NCBI RefSeq assembly: GCF_001956695.1
Contig: NZ_CP019070.1
Span: 868,001-932,000 of the forward strand
DNA length: 64,000 bases
DNA from: Poseidonibacter parvus
Lineage (GTDB): Bacteria; Campylobacterota; Campylobacteria; Campylobacterales; Arcobacteraceae
Direction of reading: 5' to 3'
The notes beneath the pieces were generated by a model. That model was not told where the DNA came from. It was given only the letters and a program-made list of their open reading frames with translations, and made no database searches. The translations under genes and the position numbers were made by a program. Positions 1-10,551 of this stretch are shown here, piece by piece. Position 1 is the first letter of the stretch. Each line of letters opens with the position of its first letter.

Positions 1-582
<582 letters not shown>

Positions 583-616
583 TTATCTTAATTTTGTTTA
601 ATTTCTAATTAATAAA

Positions 617-1684
617 CTAGCTAAGTGCCCATTCGTAAAATGGAATCACATTGATTTTAAAAGTATCATGAGAAATTTTTTCATCATTTGATACCGTAAT
701 AATATTTAGTTCTTTAATCTCATATTCATCCATTATTTTATAGATTTTTCTTAGTGTTGATTTGACTAAAAAGCTATTAAAAAAGGGAATTCCTACAATT
801 GCTAATTTTTTGGATTTTATATAAAAATCGATATTATCAAGATAATAAATATTTTTATATTTATCAATTAGTTCTAAAAAAATCATATTTGTAAACTCAT
901 TTTTGAACTTTTTATGATGTGAAATAGAGTTTAAAAAAGAGTGATTATATGAATATATTTTTTTATTTGCCTTTTCTTGATTATATTTTTCAACAAAATA
1001 TATTGTTTTATTGATTTCTAAAGTTTTGCATGTTTCATAAAACTTATCTTTTGATATTTTTATTTTATTTTTTAAGTTAGTAAAGAGTTGATATAAAGAT
1101 TTCTTTTCATCAATGTTTTCAAAAAGTAGTTTTAATATTTCAAATTGAGTGTCATTTTGAGCTTGTAACTTTATTATTTCTTGTAGTCTTTGAACTTTTT
1201 TATGTTCTTCATTATTTATTATTTCCGGTAGGTTTCCATATTTGAAAAAGTTATTAAAACTTTGTGTAATATTTTGGTGTCTATTATCGTGAAGTAAATA
1301 TTCTTCAAAATCTAAAGCACTAACAGTAATATTTTTAAATCCTCTTATACTCTTTGGTGTATTTGTAGAAATAATTATATTATCACAATATGGTAGTTCA
1401 AACTCAAATGAAAAATTTTCAAGAACTAAAACTGTAATTTGATTTTGTCTTAAATATTTATCTAAATTATCTGTAATTTCTTCTAAATTATTTCTTGAAT
1501 CTTTTAGGTCTATATAAATATAATCTTTACTTTTGAAATTTGATAAAAAATCATAAATAAGATAACTCTTTCCAGTTTTACTAGCACCTGTTAGAATAGT
1601 TTTTGGATGAGTTATTCTTATTTTACGTTCTATGAAATTTATTTTTGAAAAGTTTAATTCATAACAGTTTTCAAGTGTTTTCAT
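617..1684 (-). CDS. P-loop ATPase, AAA_14/DUF4143-like
   Basis: A 355-residue protein with a Walker A loop GASKTGKS near residues 33-40 and a hydrophobic Walker B-like VLVLENFSF near residue 85. The layout resembles the AAA_14 plus DUF4143 ATPases, which are common in bacteria and have no settled function. The C-terminal half (about 230-355) is consistent with a restriction-like DUF4143 fold (LAIVGIPFF, LNIITVSND), but this is a weak reading. The gene starts 3 bp after the pdxA stop and is followed by pyrH, so it is co-transcribed with core metabolism genes. No partner gene explains its role. The exact function is unknown. Confidence 0.75.
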   Translation of the reverse strand: MKTLENCYELNFSKINFIERKIRITHPKTILTGASKTGKSYLIYDFLSNFKSKDYIYIDLKDSRNNLEEITDNLDKYLRQNQITVLVLENFSFEFELPYCDNIIISTNTPKSIRGFKNITVSALDFEEYLLHDNRHQNITQSFNNFFKYGNLPEIINNEEHKKVQRLQEIIKLQAQNDTQFEILKLLFENIDEKKSLYQLFTNLKNKIKISKDKFYETCKTLEINKTIYFVEKYNQEKANKKIYSYNHSFLNSISHHKKFKNEFTNMIFLELIDKYKNIYYLDNIDFYIKSKKLAIVGIPFFNSFLVKSTLRKIYKIMDEYEIKELNIITVSNDEKISHDTFKINVIPFYEWALS

Positions 1685-1687
1685 AAT

Positions 1688-2614
1688 TTATTTTTTGCTA
1701 TTTGCTAAAACTATCGCTTCTTTAATTGCATTTATATAACTTTTTAAATTTACTTTTTCATTTTTGTAAGCAATATTAAAAGCAGTTCCATGATCAACTG
1801 ATGTTCTAATAATTGGTAAGTTTAAACTTACATTTATACTTTGGTCAAAATATAAGGCTTTTAATGGTGCTAATCCTTGGTCATGATACATTGCTACAAA
1901 GTATTTGTAGTTTTTTCTTGACATTGGAGAAAATGCAGTATCTGGAACAAGAGGGCCTGTAAAAATCTTTTCATCAAGCATTTTATTTGCATTTTTTATT
2001 GCTTTAAATATTTCAACTTCTTCATTACCTAAAACACCATTATCACTTGCATGTGGATTTAATCCTAAAACACCAATCTTTTTTGATTTTACACTTTTTT
2101 GAAAATCAATTAAAAATCTTGTTAAATCTTCTACATTTATTTTTTTAGGAACTTTTTTTAAAGGAATATGTTCTGTAAAAAGGCTTACAAACATTTTTTT
2201 ACAACCTAGCATCATGATTGCATTTTTACCAAAATAATCTCTTAATACTTCTGTATGACCTTTATATGAAATATCTGCTTTACTCCAAGCTTCTTTATTT
2301 ATAGGAAGTGTACAAATTGCATCTACTTGTTTTTTATCTGCTAATTTAATTGCATCCATAAATGAATCAAAAGAATATTTTCCAGATTTTTTTGTTACAT
2401 CTCCTGGTTTTATTTCAAAATCACCTTTTGTTTCAAAAGTTTTGAAATCTTTTGGAATTTTTATATTTAATTGTTTTGAGGCAGCTTTCAATAAGTTCTT
2501 ATTTATACAATAAATAGGTTTACAAATTTTAGCTATTTTTTCATGAGAAAGTAGGGCTATTTCTATTCCTATTCCATTTATATCGCCAATACTAATAGCT
2601 ATTTTAGGTTTCAT
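1688..2614 (-). CDS. pdxA: 4-hydroxythreonine-4-phosphate dehydrogenase PdxA
   Basis: Oxidises 4-phosphohydroxy-L-threonine; the product condenses with 1-deoxyxylulose 5-phosphate on PdxJ to give pyridoxine 5'-phosphate. The 308 residues start with [11 protein letters not shown] and carry the metal and substrate motifs [19 protein letters not shown] and [13 protein letters not shown] of the PdxA family. Its start overlaps the end of pdxJ by 4 bp, so translation is coupled to its pathway partner. The pdxJ-pdxA pair is also adjacent in Helicobacter. Length is close to the family norm of about 320-330, slightly short. Confidence 0.97.
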   Translation of the reverse strand: MKPKIAISIGDINGIGIEIALLSHEKIAKICKPIYCINKNLLKAASKQLNIKIPKDFKTFETKGDFEIKPGDVTKKSGKYSFDSFMDAIKLADKKQVDAICTLPINKEAWSKADISYKGHTEVLRDYFGKNAIMMLGCKKMFVSLFTEHIPLKKVPKKINVEDLTRFLIDFQKSVKSKKIGVLGLNPHASDNGVLGNEEVEIFKAIKNANKMLDEKIFTGPLVPDTAFSPMSRKNYKYFVAMYHDQGLAPLKALYFDQSINVSLNLPIIRTSVDHGTAFNIAYKNEKVNLKSYINAIKEAIVLANSKK

Positions 2615-3387
2615 ATTAATTCTTTCATATCAATAATCGCTTTTTCAAGTCCTGTAAATACAGATCTTGCAATTATAGTTTGCCCAATATTTAATTCACT
2701 AATATGTTTAATTGAAGAAATTAGTGTTACATTTTGATAGTTTAAGCCATGTCCTGCTGCAACTTGAAGTTTCTTTTTATTTGCAGTCTTAGAAGCTTTT
2801 TTAATCTCTTTTATTGATTGTTTTAGCTTCTTTTTTAACTCTTTTCTTGGAAGTTCTAATTCTTTTATTGTATGATGAGTATTTGAAAGTCCTGAGTTTA
2901 ACATTGCATATACATTTGCAAAAGTTCCTGTATGTAGTTCAATCCATTCAACATTTAATTTTGAAGAAAGTTCAATTACTTCTTCATTTGGATCAATAAA
3001 TAATGAAACTTCAATTTCATTATCATGAAGTTTTTTTATTACTTTTTCAAGTTTTTTATAGTTTCCTTTAACATCTAATCCACCTTCTGTTGTCACTTCA
3101 GCTCTATTTTCAGGAACTAAGGTAGCACGTGAGGGTTTCATCTTACAAACTATATCAATAATATCTTCATTTATTGAACATTCTAAGTTTACAGGAAGTG
3201 CAGATTGTTCACATATAACTTTTGCATCATTATCATGAATATGTCGTCTATCTTCTCTTAAGTGAATTGTGATTTGATCAGCACCTGCAAGTTTACAAAT
3301 TGATAAAGCATCAATTGGATTTGGGTCGTTTATTTTTCTAGCTTCTCTTAAAACTGCAATATGGTCTATATTTACTCCAAGTAACAT
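2611..3387 (-). CDS. pdxJ: pyridoxine 5'-phosphate synthase PdxJ
   Basis: Makes pyridoxine 5'-phosphate from 1-deoxy-D-xylulose 5-phosphate and 3-amino-2-oxopropyl phosphate. The 258 residues form a TIM barrel: N-terminal [15 protein letters not shown], the [12 protein letters not shown] strand with catalytic and phosphate-binding residues, [11 protein letters not shown], and [10 protein letters not shown] near residue 210 with [11 protein letters not shown] at the C-terminus. All are standard PdxJ signatures. It is 23 bp downstream of trpE and overlaps pdxA by 4 bp. The reverse-strand ATG is preceded by a purine-rich AAAAGGAAGT ribosome site. Confidence 0.97.
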   Translation of the reverse strand: MLLGVNIDHIAVLREARKINDPNPIDALSICKLAGADQITIHLREDRRHIHDNDAKVICEQSALPVNLECSINEDIIDIVCKMKPSRATLVPENRAEVTTEGGLDVKGNYKKLEKVIKKLHDNEIEVSLFIDPNEEVIELSSKLNVEWIELHTGTFANVYAMLNSGLSNTHHTIKELELPRKELKKKLKQSIKEIKKASKTANKKKLQVAAGHGLNYQNVTLISSIKHISELNIGQTIIARSVFTGLEKAIIDMKELI

Positions 3388-3410
3388 GCTACTTCCTTTT
3401 AATTATTATA

Positions 3411-4820
3411 TTAAGCTAAATCTTTTAATGTAGCAATATTTGCTGCAAGCTTGTTATGTACTTCTAAATACTCATCTTCAGGTTTAGAATCAGCAACTAC
3501 TCCTGCTCCTGCTTGAAAAATTACAGTATCTTCTGTAAGCATTGTTGTTCTAATAGTAATTGCTGAGTCCATGTTTCCATCGAAACCAAAATATGCAATA
3601 CTTCCTGAATAGAAATTTCTTTTTATACCTTCAAATTGTGCTATTAATTCCATAGCTCTAATTTTTGGAGCTCCTGTCATTGTTCCTGCTGTAAATGTTG
3701 CTGCAAATAAATCAAACATGTCATACTTTTCATCTATCATTGCTTCAACATCTGAAACAATATGCATTACATGTGAGTATCTTTCAATTCTCATCAAATC
3801 AGTCACTTTTACAGTTCCTGGTTTTGCAACACGTCCAACATCATTTCTTCCTAAATCGACAAGCATTAAGTGCTCAGCTCGCTCTTTAGTATCAGAAATT
3901 AGCTCTTTTTCCATTTCTAAATCTTTATCAATTGTAGAACCTCTTTTTCTTGTACCAGCAATTGGACGAAGAAGTAAGTGTCCATCTTGAAGTTTTATCA
4001 TAACTTCAGGTGAAGAACCTGCAATAGAAAAGTCTTCATATTCTAAAAAGAAAAGATATGGACTTGGATTTTTACTTCTTAAAGCTCTATAAAAACTAAA
4101 GTGATCTACTTTTGCTTTTTGTATAAATCTATTTGACATTAAAATTTGGAAAACATCACCTGATTTGATCATCTCTTTAGATTTTGCAACCATTTCAAAG
4201 AATTTTTCTTTTGAGAAATTGAATTTACCTTCATCTAATAAAACAGCTTTTTTGGGAGCTTGATAATTATATGGAGTATATAAGTTTTTTTCAATTTTAT
4301 CTAATTCATCTTTTTTAGATTCAACAGAAGTTAACATAACAAGTTTAGAAGTTTTATGTGAAAAACCTAAAATGATATTTGGTCTTATTAAATCTAAATC
4401 AGGAATATTTAATTGATCTACTAAATTATTCATTGAATCTTTTAGTTTAGGTTCAAACTCTTTGCCAATATCGTAACCAATATTTCCAATAAAGCCATCA
4501 ACTAATCCAATACCTAATTCTTGTGCTTTTTGTTTGTAAAATTTTTTATCAAATTTCTTATAGTATTCTTGCAAAAACTTTAATGGGTTTGAAGTAACTT
4601 CAAAAATTTTCCCTTCTTCATTTTTGTGATAACAAACACCATTTTCATACCATACTCTTTCTCTTACGCCTATTACTATAAAAGAGTAATTCCCATCACT
4701 AGAATTTATTGTACTTTCGAAAAGAAATGTAATTTCTTCTTTATAAGATTCTTTAATTTTTTCATAAATTGAAACTGGAGTAAATTGGTCTAAAAAAAGT
4801 TCTTTACTATAAAAATTCAT
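3411..4820 (-). CDS. trpE: anthranilate synthase component I (TrpE)
   Basis: Chorismate-utilising enzyme that makes anthranilate with a glutaminase partner (TrpG), the first step of tryptophan synthesis. The 469 residues show the C-terminal chorismate-binding domain: LLRPIAGTRKRG, LVDLGRNDVGRVAKPGTV, HIVSDVEA, TFTAGTMTGAPKIRAMELI and the final FQAGAGVVADS. The N-terminal domain is less conserved. No trpG, trpD, trpC, trpF or trpA is next to it, and trpB is 9 kb away at 14.0 kb, so trp genes are dispersed here. A para-aminobenzoate synthase (PabB) reading is possible but the size and motifs favour TrpE. Confidence 0.9.
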   Translation of the reverse strand: MNFYSKELFLDQFTPVSIYEKIKESYKEEITFLFESTINSSDGNYSFIVIGVRERVWYENGVCYHKNEEGKIFEVTSNPLKFLQEYYKKFDKKFYKQKAQELGIGLVDGFIGNIGYDIGKEFEPKLKDSMNNLVDQLNIPDLDLIRPNIILGFSHKTSKLVMLTSVESKKDELDKIEKNLYTPYNYQAPKKAVLLDEGKFNFSKEKFFEMVAKSKEMIKSGDVFQILMSNRFIQKAKVDHFSFYRALRSKNPSPYLFFLEYEDFSIAGSSPEVMIKLQDGHLLLRPIAGTRKRGSTIDKDLEMEKELISDTKERAEHLMLVDLGRNDVGRVAKPGTVKVTDLMRIERYSHVMHIVSDVEAMIDEKYDMFDLFAATFTAGTMTGAPKIRAMELIAQFEGIKRNFYSGSIAYFGFDGNMDSAITIRTTMLTEDTVIFQAGAGVVADSKPEDEYLEVHNKLAANIATLKDLA

Positions 4821-4834
4821 ATATCCCTAACTTC

Positions 4835-5737
4835 TTAAAATTTAAGTATGTAAGCACTTGATAAGTTTAGCTTACTTTTAATATTTTCAATATTATCATT
4901 TGCACTTGCTCTTGATGAATATGGACCAATTAGAACTTTATTATAAATCTTACCTTTTACTTCAACTTGATGAACTTTATATTTTAAATTAGCATTTTTA
5001 ATTTTACTAATATATGAATTTGAAGGTTTTTTAGAAAATGCTCCTATTTGTACAAAGTAACCTTTTGGTGCACTACTTGAAATATTATTTACTAATTCTT
5101 TTACAGATTTTTTAGTTTCTTTTTTAACCACTGGTTTTTGCTTAATTACTTTTTTAACCACTGGTTTTTTTGCAATAACTTTCTTCTCTGGAGCAATTTG
5201 TGCTTCAATCTTTTTGATTGTTTCATCTAGAATTTCATCTGAAGTTTTTGTTTTAACTTCTTCAGGTATTTCTTCTTTATTTATTGCATTAATTTTTTCT
5301 TCTGAACTTATTTCTTTTTCTACATTATCTTTTTTAATTCTTTCATTCATTATCTTTTGAAAGTTTTCTTCTATGTTAGAATCTTCAGTAGTAGTTTTTG
5401 TTTCAATTGGATCAGTTTTATTTGAAGTAAAAGTATCTTCTTTTGAAGTATCAGTTAAAAGGCGTATCACTATAATAGTAAGTAAAAATAAAATTACAAG
5501 AATAAGACCTAATATTAGGTACTTTTTCTTATTAGTCTCTTCATTAGAACTTGGATTATCAAGCATTATATTACCTAGTTCATTATCTATAGGTTCTTTA
5601 ATACTTTCATTTTGAATAGTATTATTTTGACCTATTGAAGTTTGTACTTCTTCTAATTCACTTAGTTTTTGCTCTAGTTCATCTCTTTCTTGTTGAAGTT
5701 GAACTTTTTTTATAAACTCTTCGCCTTTTATTTCCAT
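4835..5737 (-). CDS. SPOR-domain membrane protein
   Basis: A 300-residue single-pass inner-membrane protein. It has a cytoplasmic coiled-coil N-terminus (residues 8-35, rich in E/Q/L), one membrane span at about 73-93 (KKYLILGLILVILFLLT), a long Lys/Glu-rich periplasmic stretch with a repeated KKPVVKK-like segment near 195-215, and a C-terminal SPOR domain (about 223-300, YFVQIGAFSKKPSN ... VLIGPYSSRASA). SPOR domains bind peptidoglycan lacking stem peptides and often mark septal proteins such as FtsN and DedD. A division or cell-wall role is therefore likely, but the exact orthologue cannot be named. It sits 41 bp after glyA and 14 bp before trpE. Confidence 0.85.
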   Translation of the reverse strand: MEIKGEEFIKKVQLQQERDELEQKLSELEEVQTSIGQNNTIQNESIKEPIDNELGNIMLDNPSSNEETNKKKYLILGLILVILFLLTIIVIRLLTDTSKEDTFTSNKTDPIETKTTTEDSNIEENFQKIMNERIKKDNVEKEISSEEKINAINKEEIPEEVKTKTSDEILDETIKKIEAQIAPEKKVIAKKPVVKKVIKQKPVVKKETKKSVKELVNNISSSAPKGYFVQIGAFSKKPSNSYISKIKNANLKYKVHQVEVKGKIYNKVLIGPYSSRASANDNIENIKSKLNLSSAYILKF

Positions 5738-5778
5738 AACTGATCCTTATTAAATAAAATTAATATTATAAATACTCA

Positions 5779-7041
5779 CTAGTAAGTAGATTGATTGTAA
5801 ATCACAAAATTAGATGCAAGTTCTTTTAACTCATTTGCAATTGTTTCTTGTAATTTAGTGTTTTCAATATCATCTAATACATCACACATTTTATTTGCAA
5901 TGATTTCAAACTCTTTTTCTTTCATTCCACGTGCTGTTAATGCAGGAGATCCTACTCTAATCCCTGATGTTACAAATGGAGATCTTGTTTCACCTGGTAC
6001 TGTATTTTTATTTACAGTAATTCCAGCATTTCCTAATGCAGCATCTGCATCTTTTCCTGAGAATTCTTTATTAAGAAATGATACTAATACTAAGTGATTA
6101 TCTGTTCCACCAGATACAATATCATATCCTCTTGAAACTAGTACTTCACCTAGAACTTTTGCATTTGCTTTTACTTGTTTTGCGTAATCTTTCCAAGCAG
6201 GACTTAGAATTTCTTTAAATGCTACTGCTTTACCAGCAATTACATGTACTAATGGTCCACCTTGTAATCCTGGGAAAATAGCAGAGTTTAATTTCTTTGC
6301 TATATCTTCATCATTACACATTATCATTCCACCTCTAGGTCCTCGAAGTGTTTTATGTGTTGTAGTTGTTACTACATCTGCATAAGGGAATGGACTCATA
6401 TGCTCACCCGCTGCAACTAATCCCGCAATATGTGCAATATCAGCAAATAAAATAGCTCCAACTGCATCAGCAATTTCTCTAAATTTAACAAAATCAATTT
6501 CTCTAGCATATGCAGAAGCACCACAAACAATAATTTTCGGTTGAACAATTTTAGCAATATCCATTACTCTTTCATAATTAATTCTTCCATCTAATTCTAC
6601 ACCATAATAAAAAGGAGTATAGTTCTTACCTGAAAATGATGGTTTTGAACCATGAGTTAAATGTCCACCATGAGATAAATCCATACCAAGAATTTTATCA
6701 CCAGCTTTTAATAGTGCTGCATATACTGCACCATTAGCTTGAGAACCTGAATGAGGTTGTACATTTGCATAATTACATCCAAAGATTTCACAAGCTCTAT
6801 TTATTGCAAGTTGCTCAACTTTATCAGCTTGCTCACAACCACCATAATATCTTTTATAAGGGTAACCTTCTGCGTATTTATTAGTAAATACAGAACCCAT
6901 TGCTTGCATTACTGCTGGAGATGTAAAGTTTTCACTTGCAATCATCTCTAAATGGTCTGTTTGTCTTTCTAATTCATTTTCACATATTTCAAATACTTCT
7001 GAATCTGCTTCTTTTAGGTTTGCGTTTGATATATAGTTCAT
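5779..7041 (-). CDS. glyA: serine hydroxymethyltransferase GlyA
   Basis: PLP enzyme that converts serine and tetrahydrofolate to glycine and methylene-THF. The 420 residues include [14 protein letters not shown], the cofactor-binding DIAHIAGL, and the PLP lysine in [14 protein letters not shown]. The reading frame is open further upstream to 7074, but that would run into lysS. The ATG at 7041 has an AAGGAA ribosome site 6 bp upstream, leaves a 10-bp gap to the lysS stop and gives the usual N-terminus ([13 protein letters not shown]), so it is chosen here. Confidence 0.97.
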   Translation of the reverse strand: MNYISNANLKEADSEVFEICENELERQTDHLEMIASENFTSPAVMQAMGSVFTNKYAEGYPYKRYYGGCEQADKVEQLAINRACEIFGCNYANVQPHSGSQANGAVYAALLKAGDKILGMDLSHGGHLTHGSKPSFSGKNYTPFYYGVELDGRINYERVMDIAKIVQPKIIVCGASAYAREIDFVKFREIADAVGAILFADIAHIAGLVAAGEHMSPFPYADVVTTTTHKTLRGPRGGMIMCNDEDIAKKLNSAIFPGLQGGPLVHVIAGKAVAFKEILSPAWKDYAKQVKANAKVLGEVLVSRGYDIVSGGTDNHLVLVSFLNKEFSGKDADAALGNAGITVNKNTVPGETRSPFVTSGIRVGSPALTARGMKEKEFEIIANKMCDVLDDIENTKLQETIANELKELASNFVIYNQSTY

Positions 7042-7051
7042 TTTATATTCC

Positions 7052-8578
7052 TTATTTATCTTCTTCACTATCATCGTGAAGGTTTATTTCATTTTTAATT
7101 GGTTTCATTGCAGGGAAAAGTAACACATCTCTAATTGAATGCTCATTTGTAAGCATCATTACTAATCTATCAATACCAATTCCTTGACCTGCTGTTGGAG
7201 CCATACCATATGATAGGGCATTTACAAAGTCTTCATCCATTTCATGAGCTTCATCATCTCCACCAGATTCTTTTGCTTCCATTTGACCTTCAAATCTTTG
7301 AAGTTGATCAAGAGGATCATTAAGTTCTGAGAATGCATTTGCTATTTCTTTTCCACCAATGAATAATTCAAATCTATCAGTTAAATGAGGTTTCTCATCA
7401 TTTCTTCGTGCAAGTGGAGAAATTTCAACTGGGTATTCTGTAATAAAAGTAGGGTTGATTAATTTATCTTCAACATATTCATCAAATAATTCACCTTGAA
7501 GTTGTCCTAGATTCATTTTTTCATTTACATCAACATTTGCAGCTTTTAAGTGTGCAATAATTTTATCTTTATCTTCTGTAATATCAGCGGGAACTCCACC
7601 AATAGTAGTTAAAGATTCAATTAATGGAATTTCAGTAAAGTTTTTAAAATCTATTTCAAGTTCACCATAAGGTAAAACAGAAGGCAATTCTAAATGTTCA
7701 AATAAAAATTCAAAGTATTCTTTTGTAAGTTCAATTAAATCTTTATACGTTTTATATGCCCAATAAAATTCGATTGATGTAAACTCAGGATTGTGTGTTG
7801 CATCCATTCCTTCATTTCTAAAACATCTATTGATTTCAAATACAGCTTCAAAACCACCTACAATACATCTTTTTAAATATAACTCAGGTGCAATTCTTAG
7901 GAATCTATCTACACCAAGTGCATTATGATGAGTTGTAAATGGCTTAGCATTTGCTCCTCCTGCAATTGGATGCATCATTGGAGTTTCAACTTCTAAGAAA
8001 CCTTTATTTTCAAAAAATCTTCTTGTTAATGAGATAACTCTAGATCTAATATGAAAAGTTTTTCGCACTTCAGAGTTCATAATAAGGTCTAAGTATCTTT
8101 GTCTATATCTTAACTCTTTGTCTTGAATACCATGATATTTTTCAGGAAGTGGAGAAATTGATTTAGTTAGAATTTTTAAACCATCTACATGTAAAGATAA
8201 TTCACCTTTACCTGTAACAAATGGATACCCAGAAACTTCGATAATATCACCAACTTCAACAGTTTTTTTGAAAATATTATTATAAAAACCTTCGGGTAAA
8301 AAATCTCTACTTACATAAATTTGTAATAATCCAGATTCATCTTCTATTTTTAAAAAAGAGGCTTTCCCCATAAGTCTGAAGAATTTAATTCTTCCTGCAA
8401 CTGTATAGTTTCTATGTTCATCTCTTTTATCTTCTTTTTGAAATATATCGCTATTTACATTAATGAATTTTCCAATTGTAGTGTTTCTTGTACTTTCATT
8501 TGAATAAGGATTAATACCTGCTTCTCTTAATTTTTCAGCTTTTTCTATTCTTTGTTGTATATATTTATTTTCGAACAA
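7052..8578 (-). CDS. lysS: lysyl-tRNA synthetase, class II
   Basis: Charges tRNA-Lys. The 508 residues comprise an N-terminal OB-fold anticodon-binding domain (about 55-165, [21 protein letters not shown]) and a class II catalytic domain with motif 2 [18 protein letters not shown] and motif 3 near the C-terminus ([13 protein letters not shown]). Size and order match bacterial LysS. It lies 12 bp after cvpA and 10 bp before glyA, within the minus-strand operon. Confidence 0.98.
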   Translation of the reverse strand: MFENKYIQQRIEKAEKLREAGINPYSNESTRNTTIGKFINVNSDIFQKEDKRDEHRNYTVAGRIKFFRLMGKASFLKIEDESGLLQIYVSRDFLPEGFYNNIFKKTVEVGDIIEVSGYPFVTGKGELSLHVDGLKILTKSISPLPEKYHGIQDKELRYRQRYLDLIMNSEVRKTFHIRSRVISLTRRFFENKGFLEVETPMMHPIAGGANAKPFTTHHNALGVDRFLRIAPELYLKRCIVGGFEAVFEINRCFRNEGMDATHNPEFTSIEFYWAYKTYKDLIELTKEYFEFLFEHLELPSVLPYGELEIDFKNFTEIPLIESLTTIGGVPADITEDKDKIIAHLKAANVDVNEKMNLGQLQGELFDEYVEDKLINPTFITEYPVEISPLARRNDEKPHLTDRFELFIGGKEIANAFSELNDPLDQLQRFEGQMEAKESGGDDEAHEMDEDFVNALSYGMAPTAGQGIGIDRLVMMLTNEHSIRDVLLFPAMKPIKNEINLHDDSEEDK

Positions 8579-8590
8579 TCTAATATTCCT

Positions 8591-9385
8591 TTATTTGTTT
8601 TCTTCTGTTTTATTTACTATGCTTTGTAATTTTTCTTTTACAGTATTAATTTGTTCTTCTGTTACAGTTGTAGTATTTGAAATTGTTTCTTCAACTTTTT
8701 TTACTACTTCTTCTTCTACAGATTTCTTAACATCATTAATTGTGCTTTCAACACCTTCTTTGATATCTTTTTTTGTCTCTTCTAAACTTTTTTCAATATC
8801 TTCTTTTAATTCTTTTGCTGGTGTTTCCTCAGTTTTTGTAGCATCTTTTGCAGTATCAACAACTGTATCAACTGTTTTTTCAATACTTGAAGTAATTGAA
8901 GAAGTGTCAAGTTTTATGATATATGAACCAACACTTATTAAATGTGGCATTACAACAGAACCTACTGTCTTATTATCAATAGCATTTTTGAAAGATTGAA
9001 CTTGATATAAAGCGTAAGCAATAACTGAAAAAATTAAAAATACTTTCGCAGCTCCAAATACGAATCCAAAAATTCTATCAAATAATCCTAGGCCACTTGC
9101 AGAAAATATTTTACTAACAATTACACCTAAAGCATAAACAATAATCCAAAAACCAACTAAGGCAACAATAAAACCAATTAGTTTAATAGTAGTTTGATTT
9201 TCCAATGCTAAAACAGGAGCAATTAAATTACCAATATCAGCTGATACTCTTGATGCTACAAAAATTGCACCAATAATTCCAATGATTCCAAATACTTCTT
9301 TAATTAGACCTCTAAATAGTCCCTTAAGTCCTAAAACTAACGTAATACCTAGTATTACCATATCAAAAATTGTAAACTCTTGCAT
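8591..9385 (-). CDS. CvpA family membrane protein
   Basis: A 264-residue protein with about four membrane spans in the first 130 residues (FDMVILGITLVLGLKGLFRG, IIGAIFVAS, IGFIVALVGFWIIVYALGVI, VFGAAKVFLIFSVIAYALY), the standard CvpA/colicin V production domain. The rest (about 155-264) is a low-complexity Lys/Glu/Thr/Val tail predicted to be helical and exposed. CvpA homologues affect envelope homeostasis; the molecular activity is not settled. It is the first gene of the nine-gene minus-strand operon and is divergent from ispG. Confidence 0.88.
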   Translation of the reverse strand: MQEFTIFDMVILGITLVLGLKGLFRGLIKEVFGIIGIIGAIFVASRVSADIGNLIAPVLALENQTTIKLIGFIVALVGFWIIVYALGVIVSKIFSASGLGLFDRIFGFVFGAAKVFLIFSVIAYALYQVQSFKNAIDNKTVGSVVMPHLISVGSYIIKLDTSSITSSIEKTVDTVVDTAKDATKTEETPAKELKEDIEKSLEETKKDIKEGVESTINDVKKSVEEEVVKKVEETISNTTTVTEEQINTVKEKLQSIVNKTEENK

Positions 9386-9429
9386 AGATTTCCTTTACAT
9401 AATATGCGCTATTGTATCTAAAAGTTTTA

Positions 9430-9464
9430 AAATTAAAGTTTAAAAAAACTTTTGACTTTAATTT
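9430..9464. promoter_or_regulatory. 10-bp inverted repeat overlapping the ispG -35 region
   Basis: AAATTAAAGT at 9430-9439 is the exact inverse of ACTTTAATTT at 9455-9464, with a 15-base loop. It lies between the divergent cvpA and ispG genes and covers the TTGACT -35-like box at 9452-9457. It could be an operator shared by both directions or simply a chance symmetry in A/T-rich DNA. Confidence 0.35.
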
Positions 9465-9479
9465 AAACTTTTTTAGATA
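9452..9479 (+). promoter_or_regulatory. putative ispG-dnaB promoter
   Basis: TTGACT (9452-9457) and TAGATA (9474-9479) are separated by 16 bp. The predicted transcription start would fall only a few bases before the ATG at 9490, and no Shine-Dalgarno-like sequence is seen in the AATCCAATT just before that ATG. Confidence 0.45.
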
Positions 9480-9489
9480 AAATCCAATT

Positions 9490-10551
9490 ATGATAAAAAG
9501 ATACCCAACAAAACAAATATTCGTAGGAAACGTACCAGTTGGTGGCGATGCCCCAATTCCTGTTCAATCGATGTGTTTTACTAAAACTTCTGATATTGAA
9601 GCAACTGTAGAACAAATAAGAGCTTTGCACTTTGCAGGTGCAGATATTGTAAGACTTGCTGTACCAAATAAAGAAGCAGCACTTGCTTTAAAAGAGATAA
9701 AAAAGCAAGTAGATTTACCAATAGTTGCAGATATTCATTTTCACTATAAATTAGCATTAATAGCAGCAGAATCTGTAGATTGTATTAGAATTAATCCAGG
9801 AAATATTGGCGATAGAAAAAGAGTTGCTGAAGTAGTAAAGGCTTGTAAAGAAAGAAAACTTCCAATAAGAATTGGAGTAAACTCAGGCTCACTAGAAAAG
9901 CAATTTGAAGATAAATATGGTCAAACTCCTGAAGGTATGGTTGCAAGTGCTGATTATAATATTAAGTATCTAGAAGATTTAGATTTTACTGATTTAAAAG
10001 TATCTCTAAAAGCATCAGATGTTCAAAGAACAGTGCAAGCTTACAGAACTTTAAGACCTATGAATAACTATGCTTTTCACCTTGGAGTTACTGAAGCTGG
10101 AACGCAGTTTCACTCTACAATTAAATCATCAATTGCTTTAGGTTCATTATTACTTGATGGAATTGGAGATACTTTAAGAGTTTCAATGACAGGTGAACTT
10201 GAAAAAGAGATTGAAGTAGGAAAAGCAATTTTAAAAGATGTTGGAATTGCAAAAGAGGGATTAAATATTATTTCTTGTCCAACTTGTGGACGAATTGAAG
10301 CTGATTTAGTAAAAGCAGTTGCCGAAGTTGAAAGAAGAACAAAACATATAAAAGCTCCTTTAGATGTATCTGTTATGGGATGTGTTGTAAATGCAATTGG
10401 AGAAGCTAAAAGTGCGGATGTTGCAATTGCCTTTGGAAAAGGTTCTGGTTTGGTTATGAAAAAAGGTGAAATTATTGCTAAGTTGTCTGGCGATGAATTA
10501 ATTAATAAATTTTTAGAAGAAGTAGAATTTGAAGCAGAAAAAAGAACATAA
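9490..10551 (+). CDS. ispG: (E)-4-hydroxy-3-methylbut-2-enyl-diphosphate synthase IspG
   Basis: Iron-sulfur enzyme of the MEP isoprenoid pathway that reduces MEcPP to HMBPP. The 353 residues begin with the family motif [22 protein letters not shown] (residues 3-24), include [10 protein letters not shown], and carry the [4Fe-4S] cysteines in SCPTCGR and [12 protein letters not shown]. The stop codon shares one base with the dnaB ATG. There is no visible ribosome-binding site before the ATG, although the protein N-terminus matches the family, so the start itself is well supported. Confidence 0.97.
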   Translation: MIKRYPTKQIFVGNVPVGGDAPIPVQSMCFTKTSDIEATVEQIRALHFAGADIVRLAVPNKEAALALKEIKKQVDLPIVADIHFHYKLALIAAESVDCIRINPGNIGDRKRVAEVVKACKERKLPIRIGVNSGSLEKQFEDKYGQTPEGMVASADYNIKYLEDLDFTDLKVSLKASDVQRTVQAYRTLRPMNNYAFHLGVTEAGTQFHSTIKSSIALGSLLLDGIGDTLRVSMTGELEKEIEVGKAILKDVGIAKEGLNIISCPTCGRIEADLVKAVAEVERRTKHIKAPLDVSVMGCVVNAIGEAKSADVAIAFGKGSGLVMKKGEIIAKLSGDELINKFLEEVEFEAEKRT

